Under the pieces are notes generated by a model. It was not told the DNA's origin, ran no database searches, and worked only from the letters and a program-made list of their open reading frames with translations. The translations under genes were made by a program, and so were the position numbers. Below, piece by piece: positions 28,501-37,694 of a stretch of DNA of 64,000 nt. How positions within the stretch are numbered: position 1 is the stretch's first letter; every line of letters begins with the position of its first letter. Source of the stretch: Branchiostoma floridae (taxonomy: Eukaryota; Chordata; Leptocardii; Amphioxiformes; Branchiostomatidae); the NCBI RefSeq assembly GCF_000003815.2, contig NW_023365886.1, positions 80,137 through 144,136 on the forward strand, read 5' to 3'.

Positions 28501-28629
28501 TTTAGACAAATGATAAATTTTCAATTCTATACTACGTTATAGACCTAGGGATGGAAGGGATTGCTTCACATACCAGATGATCCCGAATTTCCCGCCTCTT
28601 TTCTGGAGGATATCTTGTGAGTAAAACAT
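16514..28629 (-). CDS. REC8: Meiotic cohesin kleisin subunit REC8
   Basis: Meiosis-specific alpha-kleisin that closes the cohesin ring between SMC1 and SMC3 and is cleaved by separase. Minus-strand coding exons in order: 28574-28629, 28169-28237, 27647-27783, 26885-26984, 25619-25748, 25070-25166, 24428-24510, 23321-23491, 23035-23096, 22680-22723, 22302-22330, 21847-22005, 21416-21473, 21032-21109, 20264-20298, 19512-19611, 18796-18859, 18447-18514, 17815-18022, 17034-17143, 16514-16629. All 20 junctions keep frame, giving 657 aa (human about 547). The N-terminus MFYSQDILQKRGGKFGIIW then IAATRARDLTRRDYSTVNVT is the REC8 SMC3-binding head. The C-terminus FLYFCLVFHKQQMVQLTQ, PYEDILIERGPRF is the SMC1-binding winged helix. 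The acidic middle has a basic NLS-like KKKKSEDKKRK (271-281). An in-frame TGA lies five codons before the ATG. Short exons such as 22302-22330 are the least certain. Confidence 0.92.
17418..17584. mobile_element. Non-autonomous TIR element, copy 1, in a REC8 intron
   Basis: The ends CCACCGGGTGTCATAAT and (inverted) CCACTGGGTGCCATAAA form terminal inverted repeats of about 25 bp with mismatches. The interior (GCCACATGAGAAA, AGATGTACCAATG, CATCAGTAAT, GACAATCTTGAG) recurs at 22090-22259. No convincing target duplication is visible. It lies in the REC8 intron between exons 19 and 20. Confidence 0.6.
17640..17790. repeat. Palindrome-like repeat with CGCGG ends
   Basis: TACTGTAAATACATTTAAG followed by ATTTCGCGGT on the left is roughly mirrored by AAACCGTGAACATTAATCC and CCGCGAGAATTT on the right. 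This suggests a decayed non-autonomous element next to the REC8 exon at 17815. Confidence 0.4.
19717..19932. mobile_element. Palindromic miniature element, copy 1 of 3
   Basis: About 216 bp, running from TAACGTTGGTTCACC through GGGTAACCTAT, with the mirror ATAGGTTACCCTGCG and GGTGAACTAGCATTA at the far end. The two halves are near-complementary over most of their length. Related copies lie at 20729-20948 and 27331-27545, all in REC8 introns. Confidence 0.75.
20729..20948. mobile_element. Palindromic miniature element, copy 2 of 3
   Basis: About 220 bp with outer ends TAACGCTAGTTCGCC and GGTGAACTAGCGTTA. Inner arms GGTAACCTATATCCGTTG and CAATGGATATAGGTTACC face each other. Same family as 19717-19932 and 27331-27545. 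Confidence 0.8.
22090..22259. mobile_element. Non-autonomous TIR element, copy 2, in a REC8 intron
   Basis: Diverged second copy of the 17418-17584 element, sharing GCCACATGAGAAA, GATGTACCAATG, GGCATCAGTAAT, AGACAATCTTGAG and ATGGCACCTGGTGG. Its left end appears truncated. It sits between REC8 exons 11 and 12. Confidence 0.55.
27331..27545. mobile_element. Palindromic miniature element, copy 3 of 3
   Basis: About 215 bp, from TAACGCTAGCTCACC to GGTGAAATAGCGTTA. Internal arms ATCAAGTCGACGGACGGT and ACCGTCCGTCGACTTGAT are perfectly complementary. It sits between REC8 exons 3 and 4. Confidence 0.8.
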
Positions 28630-28696
28630 GACTGGTCTCCCTCACAGCACGGCTTAGGCTGTCTACACCAGTCGAGTAGCGTCGATCAGAGAAACC

Positions 28697-29148
28697 CTGC
28701 AAGATCTGGGCGAAAATCCTGTCGTTTTAGGACCAAATTTGCTAACAGCGTTAATTGTTATTTCAGTTTCTAAAGTTCTTTATTCTTTTCTCGCAAAAAG
28801 CAATCATGCACAACACCTAAGCGTTAACCTTATCCCATGCCAACATCGAACAGGTATGCTTCACATAACGTTGCCAGTTTATTGATTTCAGTGGTTATCG
28901 CGTCAAACATTTACGCTTATTTTCATCACAGGATTTTAAAAACTGTTCCGGGCATATCAGCTATCACAACACAGGAGCGTTCTGTCATGATCGGACGATT
29001 GATGTATGGGAACAACAGAAAATCCGATTTGCTACCATATAACAGATGATATAACACAGAAAAGCTTACAAGACTTTAACTGCAATAGATGATATGTCTT
29101 TTTGTTATACAAACACTGTAGATTGATATATAGAATATAGCAACGTAC
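28697..29148 (-). other. REC8: Probable 5'UTR intron of REC8
   Basis: On the minus strand a donor AAAG|GTACGTTG (exon edge at 29149) and an acceptor GATCTTGCAG|GGTTTC (exon edge at 28696) frame a 452-nt intron upstream of the start codon. This would place the transcription start near 29200, beside the CCAAT boxes. Inferred from splice signals only. Confidence 0.4.
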
Positions 29149-29229
29149 CTTTCCGGTGAATTTTTTTCAGGAGACTAGGTCCTCTTCTCTACATCTGCAG
29201 AGGTCCCACTTGCTAGGGTGCACTCCTGA

Positions 29230-29275
29230 CCAATGGCGATTGGTGTTACATGTCAAACAAAAGACCTCAGCCAAT
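29230..29275. promoter_or_regulatory. CCAAT-box cluster upstream of REC8
   Basis: Three CCAAT pentamers occur within 46 bp: CCAAT at 29230, ATTGG (inverse) at 29239 and CCAAT at 29271. Such clusters are typical NF-Y sites. They lie just upstream of the inferred REC8 5'UTR exon. Confidence 0.45.
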
Positions 29276-29452
29276 CAGATGAGATTTTATAAGAACCTCT
29301 GACAGGGAAATTCGCGGGCTTTTTGAGCCTCAGTCAACCTTTGCTGACAAGCGTCCAATGAGCTCTCATGTTACAAATTGGCGTCATTTGAATCATGGAT
29401 ACAAACCAATCAAGTTTCTTCTTAGTGTGTGGCAAAATTTATTTATTTCTCC

Positions 29453-29534
29453 GTTGCCATGGGAATATCATCTCGTGTGTGCCTGGTTCAACGCGGTTAC
29501 CATGGCGATGCAACAACAGCGTTGCTAAGGAGAG
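29453..29534. promoter_or_regulatory. X-box-like cluster upstream of REC8
   Basis: GTTGCCATGGGAAT (29453-29466) and GTTACCATGGCGAT (29496-29509) are near-matches to the palindromic RFX X-box. GTTGCTAAGGAGAG (29521-29534) is a weaker third match. They sit about 250 bp beyond the inferred REC8 promoter. Binding is not shown. Confidence 0.45.
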
Positions 29535-29778
29535 ACAGGTGTGTCTGACAAGACGACTGCAATACATCAGGATTGGAGCATCCTGCCGATTCCTGGCTTA
29601 TACTAGTATATGTAACGTTATATCCTCCTGCTGCTCTGATGGCTAACACTGAAAACCTCGTTATTGCATAACCAATTTGTCCAATTTTTTTACCAGGTTC
29701 CTTACTCATTTTTCGTGTACGCGACTTAATTGAACTATTTGACCACATAATAAGAGGAGGTTTAACAGAATTACACTG

Positions 29779-29817
29779 GCCCGGTTAGCTCAGTCGGTAG
29801 AGCATCAGACTTTTAAA
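29779..29817 (+). pseudogene. Truncated tRNA-Lys(UUU)-like sequence
   Basis: GCCCGGTTAGCTCAGTCGG followed by TAGAGCATCAGACTTTTAA matches the 5' half of tRNA-Lys(UUU): acceptor strand, D-arm with box A, and anticodon stem up to the TTT anticodon. The similarity then ends abruptly. There is no box B, T-arm or 3' acceptor strand, so it cannot be a working tRNA. It may be a retroposed tRNA fragment or the head of a SINE. Confidence 0.75.
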
Positions 29818-30412
29818 CGCACTGTGGACAATTCATGTGAAGGTCTTTGTACTATGCAGGAATTCCCCGCAAGACGGCTCCCCTATCGAACAGAATCGCA
29901 CGACCAGCCAATGCAATGGCAACTGTTTTTCCCTCGGATCACAGAATTACTAGTATTATAGATAAATGCCATCCTCGGATCCTGCGTAAATGATCGGTGT
30001 TTCATCGTCGCGGCGTTTAGAAGTTATGTCAAGTTAGATATTGCCTTATATGAATCAATGCAAATAAGGCCCTCATTTACCATTTTTTTCCAAGAGACTT
30101 TCATACTTTTCCGAGTCTGTGTCTCTTCGCCCCTATCCTTTTTAAATAGATTAGTTTGACATCTGGCTCGTCAGAAGTCACAGGCCTGTAGGGTAAACAC
30201 CTAAGCCACACCATAATAATCACTTTACCAGAGGATTGTGTCCTACGGATTGTTGTTTTAAGGTCTTTCTACTGTTGCATTATTTGCTTGTTATAACTAC
30301 ATAACGTTACACGTATATAGTCTACAGCTACAACATACCAAAATATAGATCATGTACCTTTCGCTTTCCTGCAAAAAAAATGCAGACATCAACAAACTTG
30401 TAGATTTCAGCC

Positions 30413-30418
30413 TTTATT
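30413..30418 (-). terminator. Candidate poly(A) signal of TIMP
   Basis: AATAAA on the minus strand about 600 bp after the TIMP stop codon. Other sites are possible. Confidence 0.3.
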
Positions 30419-31012
30419 TGGTGGTCTTGCGGTCAGCACAGACGACGCCTATTTGTGAAGCGTGTTGGTAACTTCGTAGTTCGTACAAAATCCAGATAGT
30501 GAATATGACTTTATAAAAGACTCATAAGGGTTTTAAAGGAGGGGCATTTCATGATTTTTGTTCGTTTTCGATAGCAGATTTAAGCACACTTCCTGAATTT
30601 CACTGTGCATGTGCGTTCGGTACACTTAAATGATAGCGCAACTGTCTTAGCTTGACTCATACAAAAGTTCCTCCTACACAGGTATTTACAATATCTCCAC
30701 CGCTGCTATGAGCAAGGCAGCAACTAGCAAAAGCAATCATGATCACATCATGTTATAGCACTCAAGCCCTTATTCCATTTTATCGTCATCATACAATTCC
30801 AAACAATAATATTTTCCTTATGATTATGAAAAAAATATTCCTATAATACAAAGATATCTGCTTTTTTTAAACAAAAGCCAAATGAAGATCGACATTCTCA
30901 AAATCACAATGTTAGTAACGTTACAGGTAATACGAAGGTTAACCGAAATAGTGGTTTAGTTTCATGGGAGATAATTTCAGGGGTTGGGGAAAATCATCAT
31001 GGCGGTGGGTTC

Positions 31013-34000
31013 TCAGGGGGCGTCCCCGTCGATGTCCCAGCGACCTAACCACACATCTATGGGCTCGTCCAGGTAGTCATACGCCGCCTTCTCCGCATCT
31101 ATCGGCTCGTCCGCCTTCTCCACCGGGTGACCGACGGGGTCCACCTCGTTGCTGCCGTCTTCGAACCGCTCGTTCTCGCGGTTGACGTCACTTTCGCCCC
31201 CGTGGAGCGGCACAAGAGGCTTGTGTGTTTCCACCTGCGGGTAGAAGGGCTCGTCCACTTCAGGTAGCCGGGGGATCTCCGGGACGTTAGGGATGTTGCC
31301 AGCAGCCTCGGGAGAGATGGGGTTGGTGCAGTCCCGCATGGCCTTGTGCACGAACCAGCTGCAGGTGTTGTCGGAGCTCTTGACGCACGCGCTCAGGCGA
31401 CTGGAGCAGTCGGTGGTGTACATGTCGTCCCACAGGCACGTCTGCTCGTCCCAAGGTTTGCACGTCTTCCCGGGGAAGCAAGGCTGGATCTAGAAAGAGG
31501 ACGTTTATAGGTCTTTATAGAATGGCAATTTTCTAGGGCGTCGCACGAGATTACTACAACACACTACGTTTAATAATGAACAAGATACTTAAAATAAAAT
31601 AAAAATCAAGAACGCCGTCCCATGTAAGTCCGGGCACTTCTCCGATTTTCAGAGCAAAGTTACCATTATACCTACTTAGTCTGAAATCCAGAATGAGGTG
31701 AAGAAATGCATCAAGGCCTGGTCCATACAGCTTTCACAATATAAGTTTCCGAAGTGCGTACTTTTAAGTAAAAGTGCCAAATGGTTTACTTACCGCACAT
31801 TCGCAGTTGTCTCTGTACATGTACTTGAGTCCACGCCTCTGCTTCTCTGTCACTTCTTCCCACGGACTGACCCAGTTACACAGCCCCACGTGCATCTTGT
31901 TCTTATAGATGTAACCTGCGCAACAAGGACGGGGAAAGTGTTATTTGTATGAACCATATGTGAATTTGACAATGAGAAATGTTTATGCATTTGACAAACT
32001 CATTGGTTTCATGACATTGGGAAGAACGAAACAAAGCACTTATAAGTAATATGGCGCGACAATGTATTTTCTTCTTCGTAATGTTATTATTATCTGTTAA
32101 TGGAGCGGTAGGATTATAATTTAATGTCACCAGTGATACATGTATACGTGATGCTGGTCTTTGTATATATTATTTTTATGTTATGTATTGTTGATATGAC
32201 ATGTACTTTGTGTAATCCAGGGCCCCACTGTAAAGCGGTGACTTACTTACACTGAGTTGGGTCGCCCTGGCTAAAGAAAACAGAATTTTAAAAAAAATGC
32301 TGTGGCTGTAGTATTTATATACCTCGTTGATGACCTAAGAGCCGTATCTCCCTTTGAAAGAATGGTCATTGGACCATAAACTTAACGTTGTGACTCTTTA
32401 GTCACTGGGCCGTGTGCTTCACCTCCGATAGATTACTGGGAACATGACCCTTTGGCCTCTGGTTTGATGGTAAAGCAATAAAGGGGAAATGAATGAGCAT
32501 AGGGAGACAGGGCTAGAACACGGGTATTACTCAGACCAAACACAATAGGCCAAGCTCACAAACATAGTGGCCAGAACCATTGTGTGCCATTTCCTCTTGC
32601 CAAAGGGCAAAACTTCCCGACTTAAGAGTAGCTTTTGTGATTGTCTCATGTATTTGTTTTGATGTTTATGTACGACTACTTAGAAGTAAGATCACCCCAC
32701 AGTTTTCTAAAACACAATACGTTGGCTTTTGTAAGCCTTTTCCTGATGCGGTCCAAGCCATAGCAATGGGATGATGTTTTAAGGCCCCGTTGCTTCCACT
32801 CTTTGTTGTGAAATGCGTACATTCAAAGCGAGCCAACGATTAGTCACCTCAAGTTTTCACCACATAGTACAGTCTACTAACCGTGGGAATTTGAAAAGCC
32901 GACGTACACGTGCGGGACAATCCTAGCCGAAATTAGAAAGAATGCGGGGAAATTTGGAAAAGTTTGATACTCTTCAAATGACCCCCCGAGTGGCGCTATG
33001 CGTAGAAGTAGTGAAGCGAGTAGCACTAGAGGTCAATTACCACTTTAGCATTTTTAGTGGGTTTGTAGGGAATAGAGTTGTCATTTTCATACCTGCCAAA
33101 ATGTAGAGCTGTCCAGACTTGAGTTCCATATCAATGCCACACAGAGACGTCTCTGCCATGGTGTACACGCTGGAAGGGTCCACATCTTTTCCTAGCTGCC
33201 CCTTGAAGTTCTTATTGATGGAGATACTGTACCTGTGGACGTCGGTAGATGGCGCATCGTCCTGTAGGTGAAGGGATAATGTTTTCTCATTGACGATATA
33301 GCGATTGCAGGAGAAATTGATAACAACAACAATAAAAAACTCAGCTGTTCTGTAAAATAGATATGTCAATGATAACAGCATGAGCAAGTCAGTTGGAGTA
33401 TGAATCACCATGTTTACACGCTGAGTGGCGTATAGGGTTACCATGAAGTGTTTTGCTTCTTTCATCAATCGGCTGTATCTTTGGCATTGTGACAAGAACT
33501 GCATCTACAAGCATTCATTTGCTAAATCATGTCCAATGCTGTGTTAAGTAAACAAGACACGGATCTCCAAATATTAGATCGCAGTGTCAGTAGATAACGC
33601 AAACGAGTCAAGCAAAACAAGCGACTTGAAGATGAAAGAAGACTAGATCCATTCCAGAAAAAAATGACCGAAAACTAACACAGGATTCAAACACCCTCAA
33701 AACCAGATTTCTACACCTATTATTATATTCTTCTATCTTGAATTTATATTGGGTGGGTGGGTGGGGGGCTGATCTTGACTTATTAAGTATAGTCGTCAAC
33801 ATTTTTCAGGTCCATGGCCACTGTCAGTCATTCGGCATTATGGTGTGCCAAAACCAGAAAGGGTTTCTTACCGACATGCCGTAGAATGGTAAACGCAGAC
33901 TCGTCGTTTCGAAGTCTACAAACCTCCATCCATTGTTAAAGACAGGACAAGCTTACCATGAGCACAATTTGGCGAGATACGTAGGTCTCTGTATACGGTC

Positions 34001-35484
34001 TGTGACTTTATCAGTCGAAATCATTCGTAGTTCGCCATGCTCTAGATCTCATTCGCCGTTACTTGCATTTTTTAAAGTGGGGGTGTAGGATTTTCAGAGA
34101 TTTCCTGAAGGATCTAAGAAATTTTCTTTTGGTCTCAGGTCTGATTTTGTACGACACATACACGACTGTCCCAGTAATAACTTCAAATATGCTGTCGTGA
34201 ACCTGTATCGTACGACGGATGTGACCGGACCCTCACGCTGGCTCTAATATCAAATATCTCCGAGTAGTTAGTGAGTATTCTTTTGTGCATGAACTATTCA
34301 GAAGCGATGAGAAATTAAAGATAGTTACAAACGTACATCAGCCGGCAGAGGTGGCAGGGTTGTCCTTTCCAAGCTGGCATCAGTCGGCAGCTCGTAGACC
34401 AGACCATCTGTCTCCGGTTCCGGCTCAGGGGAGGGCACTCCGTCCGGGTTGTAGAGATGGGGGCCGTCCATAATCTTGGCACGGACAACTTAAGTGGGAC
34501 AAGGGAACAAAAAAACAAGATGTGAGATGGAGATGGATTTCGTGCCAAGACCACACTCATGCAAAGATTAGCCTCTCGCTTGTTTTGCACTACCCCGACA
34601 TAACCAACAGATGACACACAATGATAAATATCTGAAGGGTGAAGGACCTGCCTAAACAGTGCTCTGCCTACGTCAACAGATCTAGGATTCGGAGTTTGGG
34701 ATGTACATGTGCGGCGATATTTTGGTACATGACAATAGACATGTTATAAAACCAGTATAATGCCATAGATAAAGAAACAGTCATTTATAATTGTTAGACA
34801 GACTGTCTTAGATGTGACTTATGTTGGTGTCCAGCCTCCGCTGCCTACGTACCGCTGCCGACGGTCGCTTCCTTGCAGTGGGTTGGCGGGCTAGCGACCG
34901 TTAAAAGGGCTTTTACTCCATTGTAGTACTTATGTGGCAGAGACTGTCATTATCGAATAGAACTGTTAAGCCGTAGCCGCGCCGATGCTGTAGGGCTGAT
35001 TTTACCATGGACATGGTCAATATTGACCGACGGAAGCCATATAGAAAATCCTCCCTGCCGTTTTCGATCAGAGACCTTCCTTCTACTGGTTTTACCCGAG
35101 TCACTACACTTCTTGCACTCCTCGCAATATTCTACGAGACTATGTAAATGTGCGAAAAGATTTTTTTTCTAACTTAAACTTAAGTCAAGGAAGAAATATC
35201 ACACGAGAACATATCTATATTAATGTTTTGTCCCAAACCTCAGCCTTTTCACGTACCGCCACTTAGGCAAGAACCGCAGAACAATCAGCGATGGTCACTG
35301 CAGTTGACATACTTGTGGTCACAACGTGGTAACATAAAAGTAGTCCACGGGAAGAATCAAAGGTCTTACCGAAGTCTGCAAAGCAGTAGTGAGTCTGTGG
35401 GTGGGTCGGCATACAGGAGCAGCCGAGGGCCCCGCCGGCCATACAGGCCGCCACCAACAAGCACAGGAACACACCGCGGGCCAT
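31013..35484 (-). CDS. TIMP: Tissue inhibitor of metalloproteinases, extended
   Basis: Secreted inhibitor of matrix metalloproteinases. Minus-strand coding exons 35370-35484, 34337-34488, 33093-33261, 31794-31915 and 31013-31489 join in frame to 344 aa. A signal peptide (residues 1-21, ending GGALG) precedes CSCMPTHPQTHYC, the TIMP start whose free Cys1 chelates the metalloproteinase zinc. FADF then VVRAKIMDG follows. Exon 3 (KNFKGQ, SLCGID, GQLYILAG) and exon 4 (MHVGLCNWVSPWEEVT, DNCECA) cover the rest of the N-domain. Exon 5 supplies the Cys-rich C-domain. Unlike vertebrate TIMPs of about 200 aa, this one has a Pro/Glu-rich insert of roughly 35 residues after VVRAKIMDG and an acidic tail of about 100 residues after the last cysteine. 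Five coding exons match the vertebrate layout. Orthology to a particular TIMP1-4 is not resolved. Confidence 0.92.
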
Positions 35485-35684
35485 CGTAGCAGGAGAGAGA
35501 GTTCGTCTGGTGCGGCCGCAGATGAAGCGATGAAGTGCACAGAACTGAGCTACTCCGTCAGCCGGTCCTCAATTTATCTCCGATCTCGATGCGGGCGCTG
35601 CCCGCCCACTTCCCGTCTCGTTCTGCGTTTCCGGGAAGGCCGGGGAGTTTTGACGGAAACCGCGGACTAGGCCCTCACAGTCTC

Positions 35685-35793
35685 NNNNNNNNNNNNNNNN
35701 NNNNNNNNNNNNNNNNNNNNNNNNNNNNNNNNNNNNNNNNNNNNNNNNNNNNNNNNNNNNNNNNNNNNNNNNNNNNNNNNNNNNNNNNNNNNN
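35685..35793. other. Assembly gap (run of N)
   Basis: 109 unknown bases just upstream of the TIMP first exon. It may hide part of the TIMP promoter or 5'UTR. Confidence 0.99.
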
Positions 35794-36760
35794 TGTCAGC
35801 TTTGTTCTGGTCAAACGATAAATACTGGCCATGTTTATTTTGCTTGACGGGTCCTGAGGTGTAGGGGATACCGTGAGTCATGCCAGGTTCTGAACTCTAG
35901 TCGTGCCTTGTATACAAGACGTCCATCATTAGCCTTATAAAGTTATCTTTGGCAGAATTGATGGACACTGCCAGACCACGTATACAGCCCAATGACGCGA
36001 ACTGTAATGATCCCCTACGTCACAACAGGGGTCCGGGGAGAGAGTGGCGTGACGACCACTAAGTGCTCATTTCATTAATCCGTGCGAGTCGGTAACAACT
36101 CTGGGAGATTGCCAAAATTCCGCTGTATGTACGTTACAGCGGATAGAGACGAACTCAGGTTGAACTCGAGTAACACAAAACACAGACAGCTCTGTAGGTG
36201 CCAAGGTGTGTCTGGCCCCAGCTTTGTTTTGGCAGGAAGCGTCACGTGTTTCTATCTTTATAAGGTGTTCTGGGTGGATTGTTTTGTGTACAAACAAACT
36301 AGTGAGGAGGTTTCCGAATAAAAATAAACACGGCTGCCCGATTCTTCAATGCGACTCCCCGAAAAAGTTATGACTGGACACGGGGGGTGCGAACATGAGT
36401 TGCTTCATTTTCTTCACAATCTACGTTTAAAACCGACAGTATCTTTCTGCAGATTAATATGAACAGTATTTTGCTTCGGTATGTTTCAAAATCGGTACTT
36501 AACTGCATGAATTTGTCCTTGTACTGTACTTCTCCGTGATCCCACGTTTTTGTTGACATCCAGTTACAGGACGCACTGACCACTCGCCGTGTCCCGCATT
36601 ATCACTTAATCCCTTTGCGGTCACGCTAATCTTTTTATGGACAATTTGGATTAGAGGACGTGTGGCTGGGATTAGGATTTCACAAGTCAGATAAGCGACA
36701 TCACTCAATCATTTCTCGTTTCGAGAGAGACGTTTTAGTGTTGCTAGTCAGCCTAAGGAG

Positions 36761-36966
36761 GTAATAGCGTAGTCTCCAAGCAGACCCAACGGTGCCTTAG
36801 AGATAGTATCAAAGCTGGCAAAGGAGAATAGCCGGCCAAAGGGAGATAGCCGGCTAAGGGAGTCAAACGGGCATTGATACTATTTCTAAGGCACCGTTGG
36901 GTCCCTGGCCAGCTTTGATACTATTTCTAAGGCACCGTTGGGTCTGCTTGGAGACTAGTAATAGCG
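36761..36966. mobile_element. 188-bp TIR element with perfect 9-bp target duplication
   Basis: The element spans 36770-36957 and has terminal inverted repeats of about 48 bp (TAGTCTCCAAGCAGACCCA on the left, its complement on the right). One arm segment is duplicated inside (36871-36903). It is flanked by identical 9-bp repeats GTAATAGCG at 36761-36769 and 36958-36966. Long TIRs with a 9-bp duplication fit a Mutator-like non-autonomous element. Confidence 0.8.
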
Positions 36967-37562
36967 CAGATAACCTCCGTCATATACACGAATCAGTATC
37001 AGTCTGTCACCATGAATATGGCCAAATAATTGAATATAAAGATTGAAATTTGTAGTAGGCAGGTTGACCCTCGCAAACATGAGAAACGTGAATGCGTCAT
37101 GAAATCACGGATCGAACGGTGTAGTAGTAGCTTTCGGGTGCATGTCAGTTTTGTCTCGCTTTTCATTGGTTGTTACTTTTCTGTCTTTTAATGTCAAGTG
37201 AAAACAAGCTGCGATCCTAACGTCAAGAGTGGTATTTGTTTGGGCCATTTTCCCCTGGAATCAAAAATCAATCCGAAGTTGAAAAGCAAACGACAAAACG
37301 AGGTCATTGACTCCCTTCACCCAGATGAATACGGCGGGATGACGAGGTCGTTTCTACTAAAGCGATGTTCCTAAGCCGTAGCAGTGCGTGGCTGAATCAT
37401 GCCACTCTGTCTATTTGTATGACAATCCTGCTACAATAGTACAAAGCTCGCGAGGTCAGTTCGTCCCTTCTTCGAAGCCGACCGGGGTGGATCCCAGGCC
37501 GGGGTGTGGATTTCGGACTACGTAGGCCAAAGCACGTTGACCAATAAGATACTACGTTATAG

Positions 37563-37694
37563 TGTGATAGCAACTCTCCAAGCAAAGGTTGGTGGGCAAA
37601 ACTGTGACCTTTTCCTCATTTGGTCGTTTATACGTCATATGAGGAAAAGATCACGGTTTTCCCCCAAACCTCTGCTTGGAGAGTATGTAATAGC
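37563..37694. mobile_element. 114-bp hairpin (near-palindromic) TIR element
   Basis: Between 37572 and 37685 the two halves are near-complementary: left arm ACTCTCCAAGCAAAGGTT through GACCTTTTCCTCAT, right arm ATGAGGAAAAGATCACGG through AACCTCTGCTTGGAGAGT. Flanks TGTGATAGC and TGTAATAGC match at 8 of 9 bases. The terminal motif resembles that of the 36770 element. Confidence 0.75.

Larger units (their letters stand above)
29540..31012. other. Intergenic DNA between REC8 and TIMP
   Basis: No exon could be recognised. It contains the tRNA-Lys-like half at 29779-29817, a candidate TIMP poly(A) signal at 30413-30418, and otherwise AT-rich sequence that probably includes the TIMP 3'UTR. Confidence 0.5.

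Noticed and set aside
32255-32290. Possible extra TIMP exon of 18-20 nt (after an AG at the CTTTAG acceptor, before GTAAGT)
   Set aside because: Exons 3 and 4 join in phase and align to known TIMPs without it; including the longer form breaks frame.
35319-35540. Minus-strand frame starting upstream of the TIMP start
   Set aside because: It is in a different frame from the signal peptide and CSC motif; no family similarity.
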